DNA from: Aphrocallistes beatrix
Taxonomy: Eukaryota > Porifera > Hexactinellida > Sceptrulophora > Aphrocallistidae
Length of the DNA: 64,000 nt
NCBI GenBank assembly: GCA_963281255.1
Contig: OY725501.1
Coordinates: forward strand, 573,882 to 637,881
Reading direction: 5' to 3'
The notes below the pieces were generated by a model. The model saw only the letters and a program-made list of their open reading frames with translations, searched no databases and was not told the DNA's origin. The translations under genes and the position numbers were made by a program. This document shows positions 57,801 through 64,000 of the stretch, piece by piece (position 1 is the first letter of the stretch; each line of letters opens with the position of its first letter).

Positions 57801-59791
57801 GGGTGTAGTGCTGAAATTTGTTTTGGGGGAGCGCTTATAAAAGAATATAATATATTCTTTTATAACGCTCCCCCAAAACAAATTTTTTCGCTTTTTCGGA
57901 CATATGAAGAGAGGCTTAGAGAGCTATGTCGCGCGAAAACGTTGCAAAAAGTGTAATTGTCCCGCTTTTCAGCCTACAGGTATAATACAAATATACGATG
58001 TCCCGCGATATAACTCAATGTCCCGCTAAAAGTACTACTTATGCCCCGTTATTTTGCATGCAGAGGTTGGCATGTATGCTTTCAGTACATTATAAAACAG
58101 TCGACTCCGCAATCCATTCTTGCCAAACGATTCTATAGGTAATAACAATCGTCAAGTTAAAGTGAGGGAGCGCCGCTCCCCCTACACTACACCCCTGGTG
58201 ACAACCGATACGATGTTTCTAATTGTCACGAGGTACCAATTAAGGAATACTTACGTAAATGGAACTTTGTTCGAGCAGGACTTGGCCCATTTTGAAACAT
58301 TAATATTTAGTCTACTTATTATGTTTATAGTTAGTAACTTCAAAGCGGGCCAAAAATATTTATGCGGGATTCTTGTGGGCCGAATAATTTAGCTGCGGGC
58401 CGCGGGCCGGGTTAACTTAAAATTGCGGTCCGCGGTTACAAATTTCGGTCCGCGTGCAACTCTGGTTATGAATGAGCGTATCTTGTCTCCAGAGGTGTGA
58501 ATTTGTGAACACAGGGACTATCTCTCTCGCTTAAAACCATTAATTGGTCTTCTGAAACCTTAACATCAACTGGACGAGTCAAAGTTGGATGTTGAATGGT
58601 TTTTCTGAATTCGAGATTTGTACTTAGCACTTGAATTCTGTCATTACCATTATCTGCCACGTAAATGTGTTGAACTGAATGAGAAATGACAAGCTGACTG
58701 GACGACTAAAATCTTCACTTCCTGAACCATTTTTCCCGACTCGCTTGATCAATGAAAGGTTTGTGAGTGCAAACTTGAATATTGCGTTTGGTTCATTGTC
58801 CGTGACATAAACGTTATCCCTGTGGATCATGATTCCCCATGGAAATTTAAGATAGCGACGACGGGATTTTTTAAGAAACTTCCCTTCCTCAGAGAAGATT
58901 TGGATCTTTCCATGCCCCCACGCACACACGTATATGTGTCCTGTTTCGAGACTCCGAGTGGACATCTGATGTCTCAAGTGATATTATGACCATACCTCCC
59001 ACCAACAACAAGGTGTTGGGATGTGTCGTACTCTGGAATTGATGCCATGAGAGATTCTTTTTTGGGAGTTGTTAATTCGATTTCTCTAAGTTGCAGTTCG
59101 GTTTTGAATTGAATTTGACTGGTAATTATTTATTTTATAGTAAATCAAGCCAATATTACCAGGTGTTATGAATCGTAATTAACCAGGTCTACTAACTAAC
59201 CTTTCCAGGTCTACTAACTAACTTTCCCTGGCCTACCTACTAACTAACCTCCCAGGCCTACTAACTAACCTCCCCTGGCCTACTAACTAATCTTTCCAGG
59301 CCTACTAACTAACCTCCCCAGGCCTACTAACTAACCCCCCAGGCCTACCTACTAACCTCCCCAAGCCTACCTACTAACCTTCCCAGGTCTACTAACTAAC
59401 CTTCCCAGGCCTACTAACTAACCTTCTCAGGTCTACTAACTAACCTTCTCAGGCCTACTAACTAACCTCCCAGGTCTACTAACTAACCTTCTCAGGCCTA
59501 CTAACTAACCTCCCAGGTCTACTAACTACCCTTCCTAGGTCTACTAACTAACCTCCCAAGCCTACTAACTAACCCCCCAGGCCTACCTACTAACCTCCCC
59601 AAGCCTACTAACTAACCTTCCCAGGTCTACTAACTAACCTTCCCTGGCCTACCTACTAACCTTCCCAGGTCTACTAACTAACTTTCCCTGGCCTACCAAC
59701 TAACCTTCCCAGGCCTACTAACTAACCTTCCCAGGCCTACCCATCAGATGCTTCGTCAAAAGTGGGGCAACCATGGCCGCCCCATGTCTGA
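39732..59791 (+). CDS. Musashi/DAZAP1-like protein with two RRMs (11 coding exons)
   Basis: This is my reconstruction of a spliced gene: exons at 39732-39876, 43611-43692, 44360-44453, 45489-45533, 47838-47918, 48511-48559, 49407-49489, 52139-52205, 52742-52912, 54074-54126 and 59735-59791. They total 927 nt, 308 residues, with GT-AG at every junction and consistent phase. RRM1 (about 36-112) has RNP2 KIFVGGL and RNP1 RGFGFVTF. RRM2 (about 123-200) has RNP2 KVFVGGI and RNP1 KGFGFVTY. The linker IDPKRAIPKKVTARRTKK and VETKRAQPKEG after RRM2 are diagnostic of the Musashi/DAZAP1/hnRNP A-B group. The C-terminus is short and Tyr-rich (about 216-272), likely low-complexity. Family members bind 3' UTRs and control translation, splicing or localisation. 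Musashi is the closer match by eye. Exons missed in the 5.6-kb last intron cannot be excluded. Confidence 0.88.
39877..43610 (+). other. RRM gene intron 1
   Basis: It is 3.7 kb, mostly A+T-rich and featureless. It contains a 'gacgtcccgccaaaaacggg' element (40320-40441), the repeat at 42755-42905 and a hAT-type element at 43325-43494. Open frames here (for example 41518-41724) lack any supporting feature. Confidence 0.7.
43325..43494. mobile_element. 170-bp hAT-type element in intron 1
   Basis: Ends CAGCGGTTATCAACC and GGTTGGAAACCACTG are inverted. The flanks TCCTAGAT / TCCTAACT match at 6 of 8. Confidence 0.7.
43611..43692 (+). CDS. RRM gene exon 2
   Basis: It encodes EELKRVFSRFGVISEVVVMK and DNITKRSR, the first helix and middle strand of RRM1. 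The acceptor is tcctttag and the donor AG|GTAAGC. Confidence 0.9.
44360..44453 (+). CDS. RRM gene exon 3
   Basis: It begins at RNP1 GFGFVTF and continues SDAVSVDMVLDEHEREPIVL to NRKK. The acceptor is cactttag and the donor AAG|GTACGA. Confidence 0.9.
44621..44793. mobile_element. pogo-like miniature element, 'ctccgcttaat' family
   Basis: 'aactccgcttaatcgggtca' and 'gaccctattaagcggagtcg' are inverted. It is a member of the family at 46009, 46877 and 53028 and lies in intron 3. Confidence 0.75.
45489..45533 (+). CDS. RRM gene exon 4
   Basis: This 45-nt exon encodes IDPKRAIPKKVTARR, the inter-RRM linker. Musashi has IDPK...P at the same place. The acceptor is tctatag and the donor AGG|GTAAGT. 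Confidence 0.88.
46009..46196. mobile_element. 188-bp pogo-like element, 'ctccgcttaat' family
   Basis: Ends CAGCCGACTCCGCTTAATC and 'ttaagcggagtcgactg' follow a TA at the left. It is the best-preserved complete copy of this family in the window. Confidence 0.8.
46877..47063. mobile_element. pogo-like element, 'ctccgcttaat' family
   Basis: The left end CAGTCGACTCCGCTTAATAT and the right 'aatcggagtcgacta' are inverted. The interior shares 'ggtcctgccaaaagtggccc' with its relatives. Confidence 0.75.
47118..47280. mobile_element. pogo-like element, 'gcttattagcaa' family
   Basis: CAGTGGAGAGTTCGCTTATT and 'gctaataagcaaattccact' are the ends. It is part of the inverted repeat pair with 53281-53488. 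Confidence 0.75.
47400..47682. mobile_element. pogo-like element, 'gctaatccgaac' family
   Basis: 'caccctcgctaatccgaac' and 'gttcggattagctaggatg' are inverted ends, flanked by TA on both sides. Confidence 0.75.
47838..47918 (+). CDS. RRM gene exon 5
   Basis: It encodes TKKVFVGGISSDTSQDDIYD and YFKQFGQ, the start of RRM2. The acceptor is tctttag and the donor CAG|GTCAGT. Confidence 0.9.
48184..48395. mobile_element. 'ggttcgacttttcg' element in intron 5
   Basis: The sequence 'gaaatggttcgacttttcga' and its 'ggaaatagtt' / 'aactatttcc' pair match the split element at 52941-53280. The open frame across it is not a gene. Confidence 0.5.
48511..48559 (+). CDS. RRM gene exon 6 (49 nt)
   Basis: This short exon encodes IIEAMLIVDKNTNKHK, filling the gap between FKQFGQ and GFGFVTY. 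It aligns with VDDAMLMFDKTTNRHR of Musashi RRM2. The acceptor is cttgtag and the donor AAAG|GTGAGA; phase fits on both sides. Confidence 0.88.
48671..49033. mobile_element. 363-bp hAT-type element in intron 6
   Basis: Ends CAGCGGTGGGCAACCT and AGGTTGCCCGCAACTG are inverted. The flanks AGTTAATT / AGTTAATA match at 7 of 8. Confidence 0.85.
49105..49246. mobile_element. pogo-like element, 'ccggttttttcttac' family
   Basis: CAGTCGAAACCGGTTTTTTC and 'aaaaaacggtttcgacta' are inverted and TA-flanked. A relative lies at 51937-52097. Confidence 0.8.
49407..49489 (+). CDS. RRM gene exon 7
   Basis: It encodes GFGFVTYDNYDSVDEICCQQ and FHNINGKK, completing RRM2. The acceptor is cttttag and the donor AAG|GTTTGT. 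Confidence 0.9.
49625..49778. mobile_element. 154-bp hAT-type element
   Basis: TIRs CAGGGTTGCCGTGGGAATG and CATTCCCACGGCAACCCTG are exact inverses. The 8-bp duplication ATGATTTG is perfect (49617-49624, 49779-49786). The interior is largely 'tgggaat' / 'attccca' units. Confidence 0.92.
51937..52097. mobile_element. pogo-like element, 'ccggttttttcttac' family
   Basis: The right end 'aaaaaacggtttcgactg' is followed by TA. The left end is diverged but TA-flanked. Confidence 0.75.
52139..52205 (+). CDS. RRM gene exon 8
   Basis: It encodes VETKRAQPKEGMGNLPKSKK and QG. The VE.K.AQPKE motif is the hallmark after RRM2 in Musashi-type proteins. The donor is GGAG|GTCAGT. Confidence 0.9.
52742..52912 (+). 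CDS. RRM gene exon 9 (Tyr-rich)
   Basis: It starts DFYDYGDASKYAYMNYYPSD and is about one quarter tyrosine, with Asn, Pro and Ser. It is likely a low-complexity segment mediating self-association. The acceptor is gtgtatag and the donor ATCG|GTACGT. Confidence 0.85.
52941..53280. mobile_element. 'ggttcgacttttcg' element split by a nested pogo-like element
   Basis: The left end 'ggaaatagttcgactttcc' and the right end 'cgaaaagtcgaaccattcc' are inverse. A TA-flanked element at 53028-53215 (CAGTCGACTCCGCTTAATAG ... 'aagcggagtcaactg') interrupts it. Confidence 0.75.
53281..53488. repeat. inverted copy of 47064-47285
   Basis: The reverse complement reproduces the 'gcttattagcaa' element of intron 4 plus about 50 bp of its flank ('cattttgctcgaaatatc'). 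It is therefore a segmental copy rather than an independent insertion. Confidence 0.8.
53489..53725. mobile_element. tandem fragments of the 'gcttattagcaa' element family
   Basis: Three 'ttcgcttattagcaact'-like ends and three 'ccattttatgagcaaaact' or inverse segments lie head to tail and head to head. Confidence 0.65.
54074..54126 (+). CDS. RRM gene exon 10
   Basis: It encodes (A)QYPNSPDAAGAYGFWSN in the phase required by exon 9. The acceptor is ttctctag and the donor AAT|GTAAGT. Confidence 0.75.
54487..54656. mobile_element. 170-bp pogo-like element, 'aacctcgttaat' family
   Basis: Ends CAGTAGAACCTCGTTATTAC and 'cattaacgaggttctactg' are inverted, flanked by TA on both sides. The CAGTAGAACCTCGTTA start is characteristic of pogo/Tigger elements. 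Confidence 0.85.
57736..58464. mobile_element. 729-bp hAT-type element inside the NHL gene
   Basis: TIRs CAGAGTTGCACGCGG and CCGCGTGCAACTCTG are perfect. The 8-bp duplication GTTATGAA is perfect (57728-57735, 58465-58472). It contains another hAT-type element at 57798-58197. Confidence 0.92.
57798..58197. mobile_element. 400-bp hAT-type element nested in a hAT-type element
   Basis: TIRs CAGGGGTGTAGTG and CACTACACCCCTG are perfect. The 8-bp duplication GTGACAAC is perfect (57790-57797, 58198-58205). It includes a hairpin ('gcgcttataaaagaatat...ttcttttataacgc') and a 'gttggcatgtatg' fragment. Confidence 0.92.
59182..59734 (+). repeat. minisatellite of branchpoint / 3' splice site cassettes
   Basis: About 25 units of 21-25 bp follow the pattern G(C/T)CTACTAACTAACC, a short pyrimidine run, then CAG, CTG or CAA. 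About 18 units end in AG. Nearly every unit contains TACTAAC, the optimal branchpoint sequence, followed by a pyrimidine tract and AG|G. The array ends exactly at the acceptor of the terminal RRM exon. Confidence 0.9.
59735..59791 (+). CDS. RRM gene exon 11 (terminal, predicted)
   Basis: It follows the last array acceptor (ccttcccag) in phase 0 after exon 10 and encodes AYPSDASSKVGQPWPPHV then TGA. The residues resemble the style of exons 9-10 (YPSD, DASK). AATAAA motifs at 59928 and 59951 fit a short 3' UTR. Choice of this exon is inference. Confidence 0.55.
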   Translation, partial: AYPSDASSKVGQPWPPHV

Positions 59792-59927
59792 CGGCCTTGG
59801 ATTCCAGCCTATGTCCCTCTCTATCTCCTGTCTACGTCAGCTCCCTTCTGAACGAGCATCAGTCAGACCAGACGGAAATAAACTCAATTCCAGAGAGTCT
59901 ATCGGGATTCAAAGTAAGTTTCTAACA

Positions 59928-59956
59928 AATAAAATTATTTATGCATCACAAATAAA
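59928..59956 (+). terminator. polyadenylation signals of the RRM gene
   Basis: AATAAA occurs at 59928-59933 and 59951-59956, about 140-165 bp after the predicted stop. It is followed by a T-rich stretch. Confidence 0.45.
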
Positions 59957-59969
59957 TCTTTTTATGCTT

Positions 59970-60524
59970 TATCATAATAGAATTTACGGCTTTATTGTCA
60001 TAAAACATTAACAAATTAGGACACTGTTAATACAAACCTTGCTTCAGCTCTGAATCGAAATTGATAATCTTTTGTCTTTCAATAAGGTTGATAAACCTCG
60101 TTATAAAGCAATCATAACGAAGCAATAAACATAACATTCCAACATTATAAATGTATTGCTGTAGCTATAAGATATAGTGATATATTGGTTAGAGTGATAA
60201 TTTGATTCAGTTTGAGGTGCCATTCGATGAAATTCCATACTAATTTAGTGGATATAGTGATAATTTGACCAAAAATTTCCTATCACCAGCACTATCACTA
60301 TATTTTGGTTATTGAGTTCATTCGAACTGAAAGTATATGGAACTATTACTTTGCATATATCATTCCTTACAGAGCCAATTTCATGAAAACGTAATCAATG
60401 ACGATTTTGATCAATATTATCAGTTGGAGGTAACATCTTAAATTAAAATGTATACTTCCTATGATAAAAAACTGTGTGATGTTAATGTCCTGATAATCAT
60501 TGCAACTATGAATTTGTCTGAGGC
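59970..60524. other. intergenic interval
   Basis: No gene or complete element is recognised. Confidence 0.4.
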
Positions 60525-60918
60525 TACATTAATTAAGTAGTTTCTCCATATGATATACCAGACTACATCCAGTAAGACTGTAATGTTTACAATTAGCAAA
60601 GAAATGGAAAATCATTGGAGATATGTCACACTGGAGTATTTTGCCACTGGCTCGAGTAAGTAAGTAACTATGACGCGTCAATGCCTCCTTTTTCATAATT
60701 TGAAGTTTTTTTAGCATAAATCTGCCATTATAAATGATAAAATGTCGAATTTTGAATTACTATAAATTTATGATAATATTCTCCACCTGATGTGACAAAT
60801 ATCAACCACTAATGATGACTCATCATTTAGTTATTATTACTTCATTATGGCATCAGTAATCAATTAGGCTTCCATGGGGCGCCTCGAATTCTGATATGGC
60901 AAACACGAAGTGTTCACT
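60525..60918 (+). repeat. left arm of a 390-bp inverted repeat
   Basis: It is nearly identical to the reverse complement of 62720-63125. Landmarks are 'gccactggctcgagtaagta', 'catcattt' and 'cttccatggggcgcctcgaa'. The arms are about 1.8 kb apart. Confidence 0.85.
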
Positions 60919-61050
60919 AGCCGTGCTACGCAAGTGCGCAAATAGCGATTGTAAACAAATATACGTCTATATTTCATAAGCGTAGAATTCGGGAGAGAGG
61001 GGGGCGGGCCCCGGGCGGCTGATATCTTCGGCCTCCTCCTCCCATATATA

Positions 61051-61525
61051 CAGTACCCGGACAAAAGTATTCGACCACCATAGAAACCTCCACAACAAAT
61101 AGTATTAAAGTGGGTATATTCATAAAAGAATATGTACTCAAACCGTGAGGAATACTCCATTTTTTATTTCAAATTCGTAAACTACATTTTCTAATCACTC
61201 ATAATTTATAGCCATAACTCAATTACTAACTCCCAAGTTAATAAATATCAATATTTGATACTTGATACTACTTGTCCCAAGTCACAGCCATTATATATAA
61301 TGACGATTAGTGACACAAAGTGGCAAAGGTTGATAATTTTCTACATAAGAATAAGTATTTGAGTTGAGACTCTGAATTACGAGTAATTAGAATGTGTAGC
61401 TTACGAATTTGAAATACAAAATAGATTATTTTCTACTGTTTGAGGACATGTTCCTTTTTCGAATAGTTCCAATTTAATACTATTTGTATGGAAGTTGGTG
61501 GTTGAATATTTTTGTCCGGATAGCA
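61051..61525. mobile_element. Tc1/mariner-type miniature element
   Basis: Ends CAGTACCCGGACAAAAGTAT and 'gaatatttttgtccggatag' are inverted and TA-flanked. It is non-coding. Confidence 0.75.
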
Positions 61526-61535
61526 TATATATATA

Positions 61536-61710
61536 CCATTAGAACTCGGTTAGTACGTACCCCTCTGGGAAACGGAAAAAAGTACGTACTAACCGAGTTG
61601 ATATTACTACATAGGAATCTATAAAATAAATGAATTTTCGTTCAGAGAAATGAGTACGTACTAAGCCGAAGTACGTTGTATCCCGAGTACGTACTAACCG
61701 AGTTCTAATG
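61536..61710. mobile_element. pogo-like element, 'ggttagtacgtac' family
   Basis: 'cattagaactcggttagtac' and 'gtactaaccgagttctaatg' are inverse ends next to TA-rich flanks. It is a relative of 34903-35231 and 37115-37352. Confidence 0.8.
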
Positions 61711-62209
61711 TATATATCTGTACGGACTTGATTGAAGAACCCAACAGAAAGCTGATTTGGGTACACCAGGGTAATTTGTCACTAGCTCGAGTCTAAGACG
61801 AAAATGTCCCCATCACTGAATTATGACGTTATTGTCACCTTTTATATATCAAAGTGGCAATAAGGACCATAATTTAGTTATTGATAAAGCCTGGTCAGAA
61901 CTATAAGGACGACGTATATTTATTGCTAATTACCTCTGGGCGACGGTAACCCTTGGACTAAACGTATGACTCAAAACTTATCACAATACTACATCATCGT
62001 TCGGATTAGTGAATTGTTCCAATTAGAATTTCAGTCAGGGTCGCTTATTACGAGCCCTCTTAATATGAACATTCGTTTGTTATGAACTAACCACCTGTTC
62101 CCAATTTCATTATTTAGATAGGATTTGTATTGAATCAAGTGTGCTTAATATGAAGTATCTCTATTATGAACAGATTCTTTGATCCCCTGGTGGTTCACAA
62201 AAAGCGTCC

Positions 62210-62700
62210 TTGACTGCAATACCAATTCAATGAGGCATAGCCTACTACATATAAGGCCTCACAGTAACTTGCGGATTTTGGACTAGGGTTGCGGTAGAAT
62301 ATGGTTGAACTAATACAGAGCTGCATTAAATCATTGATCACGCACAATAGAGCTTAGGAATGTATTACTAGTATATATAATTAGGATGTCAAAGTACACA
62401 TATCCGTTGTTAAAATTTAGATTAGTCACCATATGGTTGCGATAGGTTATTTGTGACAAATTTAGTGAATTTTCAGAGACGGCATAAGGGCACTTCTAAG
62501 TGTTTTTATTACATCTTTTTTTGCATAGAAGTGAACCATGAATGGGTTGATGCGAAAAAATAGTTTTTTTCGTGGAATGTTGCTGCATTCCAGTGTTGCT
62601 ATGGGAACGTATTTCGGTCATTTGGGGCCATATCTTGAAAACCGCAAGAGCTAGAAATTCATATAATTCCATTCGATAGCGAATCGACTACTTCCTATTA
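62210..62700 (+). repeat. direct repeat partner of 63120-63600
   Basis: Both contain 'catagcctacta', 'cacaatagagcttaggaatg', 'atatccgttgttaaaattta' and 'agggcacttctaagtgtttt' in the same order. Divergence is moderate. Confidence 0.8.
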
Positions 62701-62719
62701 AGCGATAATACCTCGAATT

Positions 62720-63125
62720 CTGATATAGTGAACACTTCGTGTTTGCCATTTCAGAATTCGAGGCGCCCCATGGAAGCCTAATTGATTACTGATGCCATAA
62801 TGAAGTAATAATAATTAAATGATGAGTCATCATTAGTGGTTGATATTTGTCACATCAGGTGGAGAATATTATCATAAATTTATAGCAATTCAAAATTCGA
62901 CATTTTATCATTTATATTGGCAGATTTATGCTAAAAAAACTTCAAATTATGAAAAAGGAGGCATTGACGTCATAGTTACTTACTTGCTCGAGCCAGTGGC
63001 AAAATACTCCAGTGTGACATATCTCCAATGATTTTCCATTTCTTTGCTAATTGTAAACATTACAGTCTTACTGGATGTAGTCTGGTATATCATATGGAGA
63101 AACTACTTAATTAATGTAGCCTCAG
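62720..63125 (-). repeat. right arm of the 390-bp inverted repeat
   Basis: It is the inverse of 60525-60918. It lies between the two direct repeats 62210-62700 and 63120-63600, so the whole is a composite of repeats. Confidence 0.85.
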
Positions 63126-63313
63126 ACATAGCCTACTATATATAAGGCCTAAGAGTAACTTAACCAGGGATGTGGTAGAAGATGGATGAAGAAATACATG
63201 AGCTGCCTTAAATCATTAACAAAGCACAATAGAGCTTAGGAATGTATTACCAGCATATATAAATATGGTGTCAAAGCATCCATATCCGTTGTTAAAATTT
63301 AGATTAGCCATCA

Positions 63314-64000
63314 AATGATTGCGCAACAGGTTATATTTCGGTCAAATTTAGTGATTTTCAGAGGCCGTTTAAGGGCACTTCTAAGTGTTTTTATTATAAG
63401 GTTTTTCGCATAGAACTGAGAAGTGAATGTGTTAATACTAAAAATTTGGAATTTTTTCATGGAATGTTCTTACATTCCAGTGTTGCTATGGAAACGTGTT
63501 TTGGTCAGTTGGGGCTATATCTTGAAAACAGCGATAGCTAGACATTCAAATATGATCCTATTTGATAGCAAATAGGCTACTTCCTATTTAGCTATAATAC
63601 AATTTCTGTGTCTAAATTCAATGGTTTACGAGATATTCGACAAATTACCAAATGTGACCAATATGATAAATTGTCTAATAACTCGTAAACCATTGAATTA
63701 AGACATAGAAATTGTATTATAGCTAAATAGGAAGTAGCCTATTTGCTATCAAATGGGATTATATTTGAATGTCTAGCTATCGCTGTTTTCAAGATATAGC
63801 CCCAACTGACCAAAACACGTTTCAATAGCAACACTGGAATGTAAGAACATTCCATGAAAAAATTACAAATCTTTAGTATTAACACATTCACTTCTCAGTT
63901 CTATGCGAAAAATTTTATAATAAAAACACTTAGAAGTGCCCTTAAACGACCTCTGAAAATCACTAAATTTGACCCAAATATAGCCTGTTGCGCAATCATT
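63314..64000. repeat. near-perfect 690-bp palindrome at the window edge
   Basis: The left arm from 63314 ('aatgattgcgcaacagg') pairs with the right arm ending at 64000 ('cctgttgcgcaatcatt'). The centre is near 63657 in a loop of about 20 nt. The arms look about 95 percent identical with almost no gaps, so this is a long hairpin. The palindrome may continue beyond the window. Confidence 0.9.

Larger units (their letters stand above)
57586..59130 (-). pseudogene. NHL-repeat protein gene, broken by frameshifts and a hAT element
   Basis: Minus-strand NHL beta-propeller repeats are evident: HIYVCAWGHGKIQIFSEEGK, DNVYVTDNEPNAIFKF, HIYVADNGNDRIQVLS and ILISDTSGHRIKVFS, ending LLHEIGK* at 57586. Upstream, ELQLREIELTTPKKESLM reads like the segment preceding the propeller in TRIM/NHL proteins. 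Frame changes occur near 58960-58985 and 58680-58690. The last repeat is separated from the rest by a 729-bp transposon at 57736-58464. NHL proteins of the TRIM-NHL group act as RNA-binding or ubiquitin-ligase scaffolds. No RING or B-box is visible here, so the identity beyond 'NHL repeats' is open. It lies inside intron 10 of the RRM gene. Confidence 0.75.
54127..59734 (+). other. RRM gene intron 10
   Basis: It holds the pogo-like element 54487-54656, fragments of 'gttatccgaacatttc' and 'ccggaaatgacgcaaca' families (55770-56020), the repeat 56240-56475, 'cagggtgta(a/c)caaaagtg' fragments at 56123 and 56651, the opposite-strand NHL pseudogene (57586-59130) and the splice-site minisatellite. 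Another exon between 54127 and 57500 cannot be excluded. Confidence 0.65.

Noticed and set aside
57741..58392. Two plus-strand frames opposite the NHL gene
   Set aside because: They lie inside the nested hAT-type elements and show no transposase motifs.
59182..59734. Considered as a CRISPR-like array
   Set aside because: Units are contiguous with no unique spacers, and the context is eukaryotic.
59748..60011. 87-codon plus-strand frame starting MLRQKWGNHGRP
   Set aside because: It is in a different phase from the upstream exon and runs through the polyadenylation signals. The phase-compatible reading ends at 59791.
1..64000. tRNA or rRNA genes
   Set aside because: I saw no convincing tRNA A-box/B-box pairs or rRNA cores by eye; a tRNA covariance search would be decisive.

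Overview
The window looks like nuclear DNA of an invertebrate metazoan. It is A+T-rich and mostly non-coding. It has GT-AG introns, a Musashi-type RNA-binding protein gene split into small exons, and DED-NACHT-LRR receptor genes. hAT, pogo-like and Tc1-like miniature transposons are dense throughout, many with readable target-site duplications (TSDs). I cannot name the lineage from sequence alone: sponge, cnidarian and tunicate all remain possible.

Layout. (1) 1-12.1 kb: three tandem, minus-strand genes made of back-to-back ubiquitin-like (UBL) repeats. They derive from polyubiquitin but have lost the diglycine cleavage site. Copy C (9132-10772) is intact. Copies A (1-1588) and B (5033-7613) carry stops, frameshifts or a deletion. 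Each has the same upstream block, and a fourth, orphan upstream block lies at 22.8-23.7 kb with no UBL gene attached. Minisatellites, a long A/T-only palindrome and a solo LTR lie between the copies. (2) 12.1-30.4 kb: two paralogous NLR genes in direct orientation. NLR1 (17159-20407) is open. NLR2 (25724-28963) has two opposite single-base frameshifts. Comparing their flanks gives filled/empty sites for two transposons and exposes a false upstream start in NLR1. (3) 32764-34728: an intact single-exon multi-pass membrane protein of unknown family. (4) 34.9-39 kb: a cluster of G/C-rich hAT-type elements, several nested. (5) 39732-59791: a Musashi/DAZAP1-like two-RRM gene. I reconstruct 11 coding exons, 927 nt, 308 aa, all with GT-AG junctions in consistent phase. 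Its introns hold many miniature elements, inverted repeat pairs and, on the opposite strand in intron 10, a broken NHL-repeat gene interrupted by a hAT element that itself carries a second hAT element. Its last exon is preceded by a 550-bp minisatellite in which nearly every unit is a branchpoint-plus-3'-splice-site cassette. (6) 60.5-64 kb: nested long inverted repeats, including a near-perfect palindrome of about 690 bp that runs to the window edge.

Function. The UBL arrays and NLR genes belong to families linked to ubiquitin signalling and innate immunity and sit next to each other, but nothing in the sequence shows that they act together. The least ordinary items are the non-cleavable tandem UBL family, the splice-acceptor minisatellite and the terminal palindrome.
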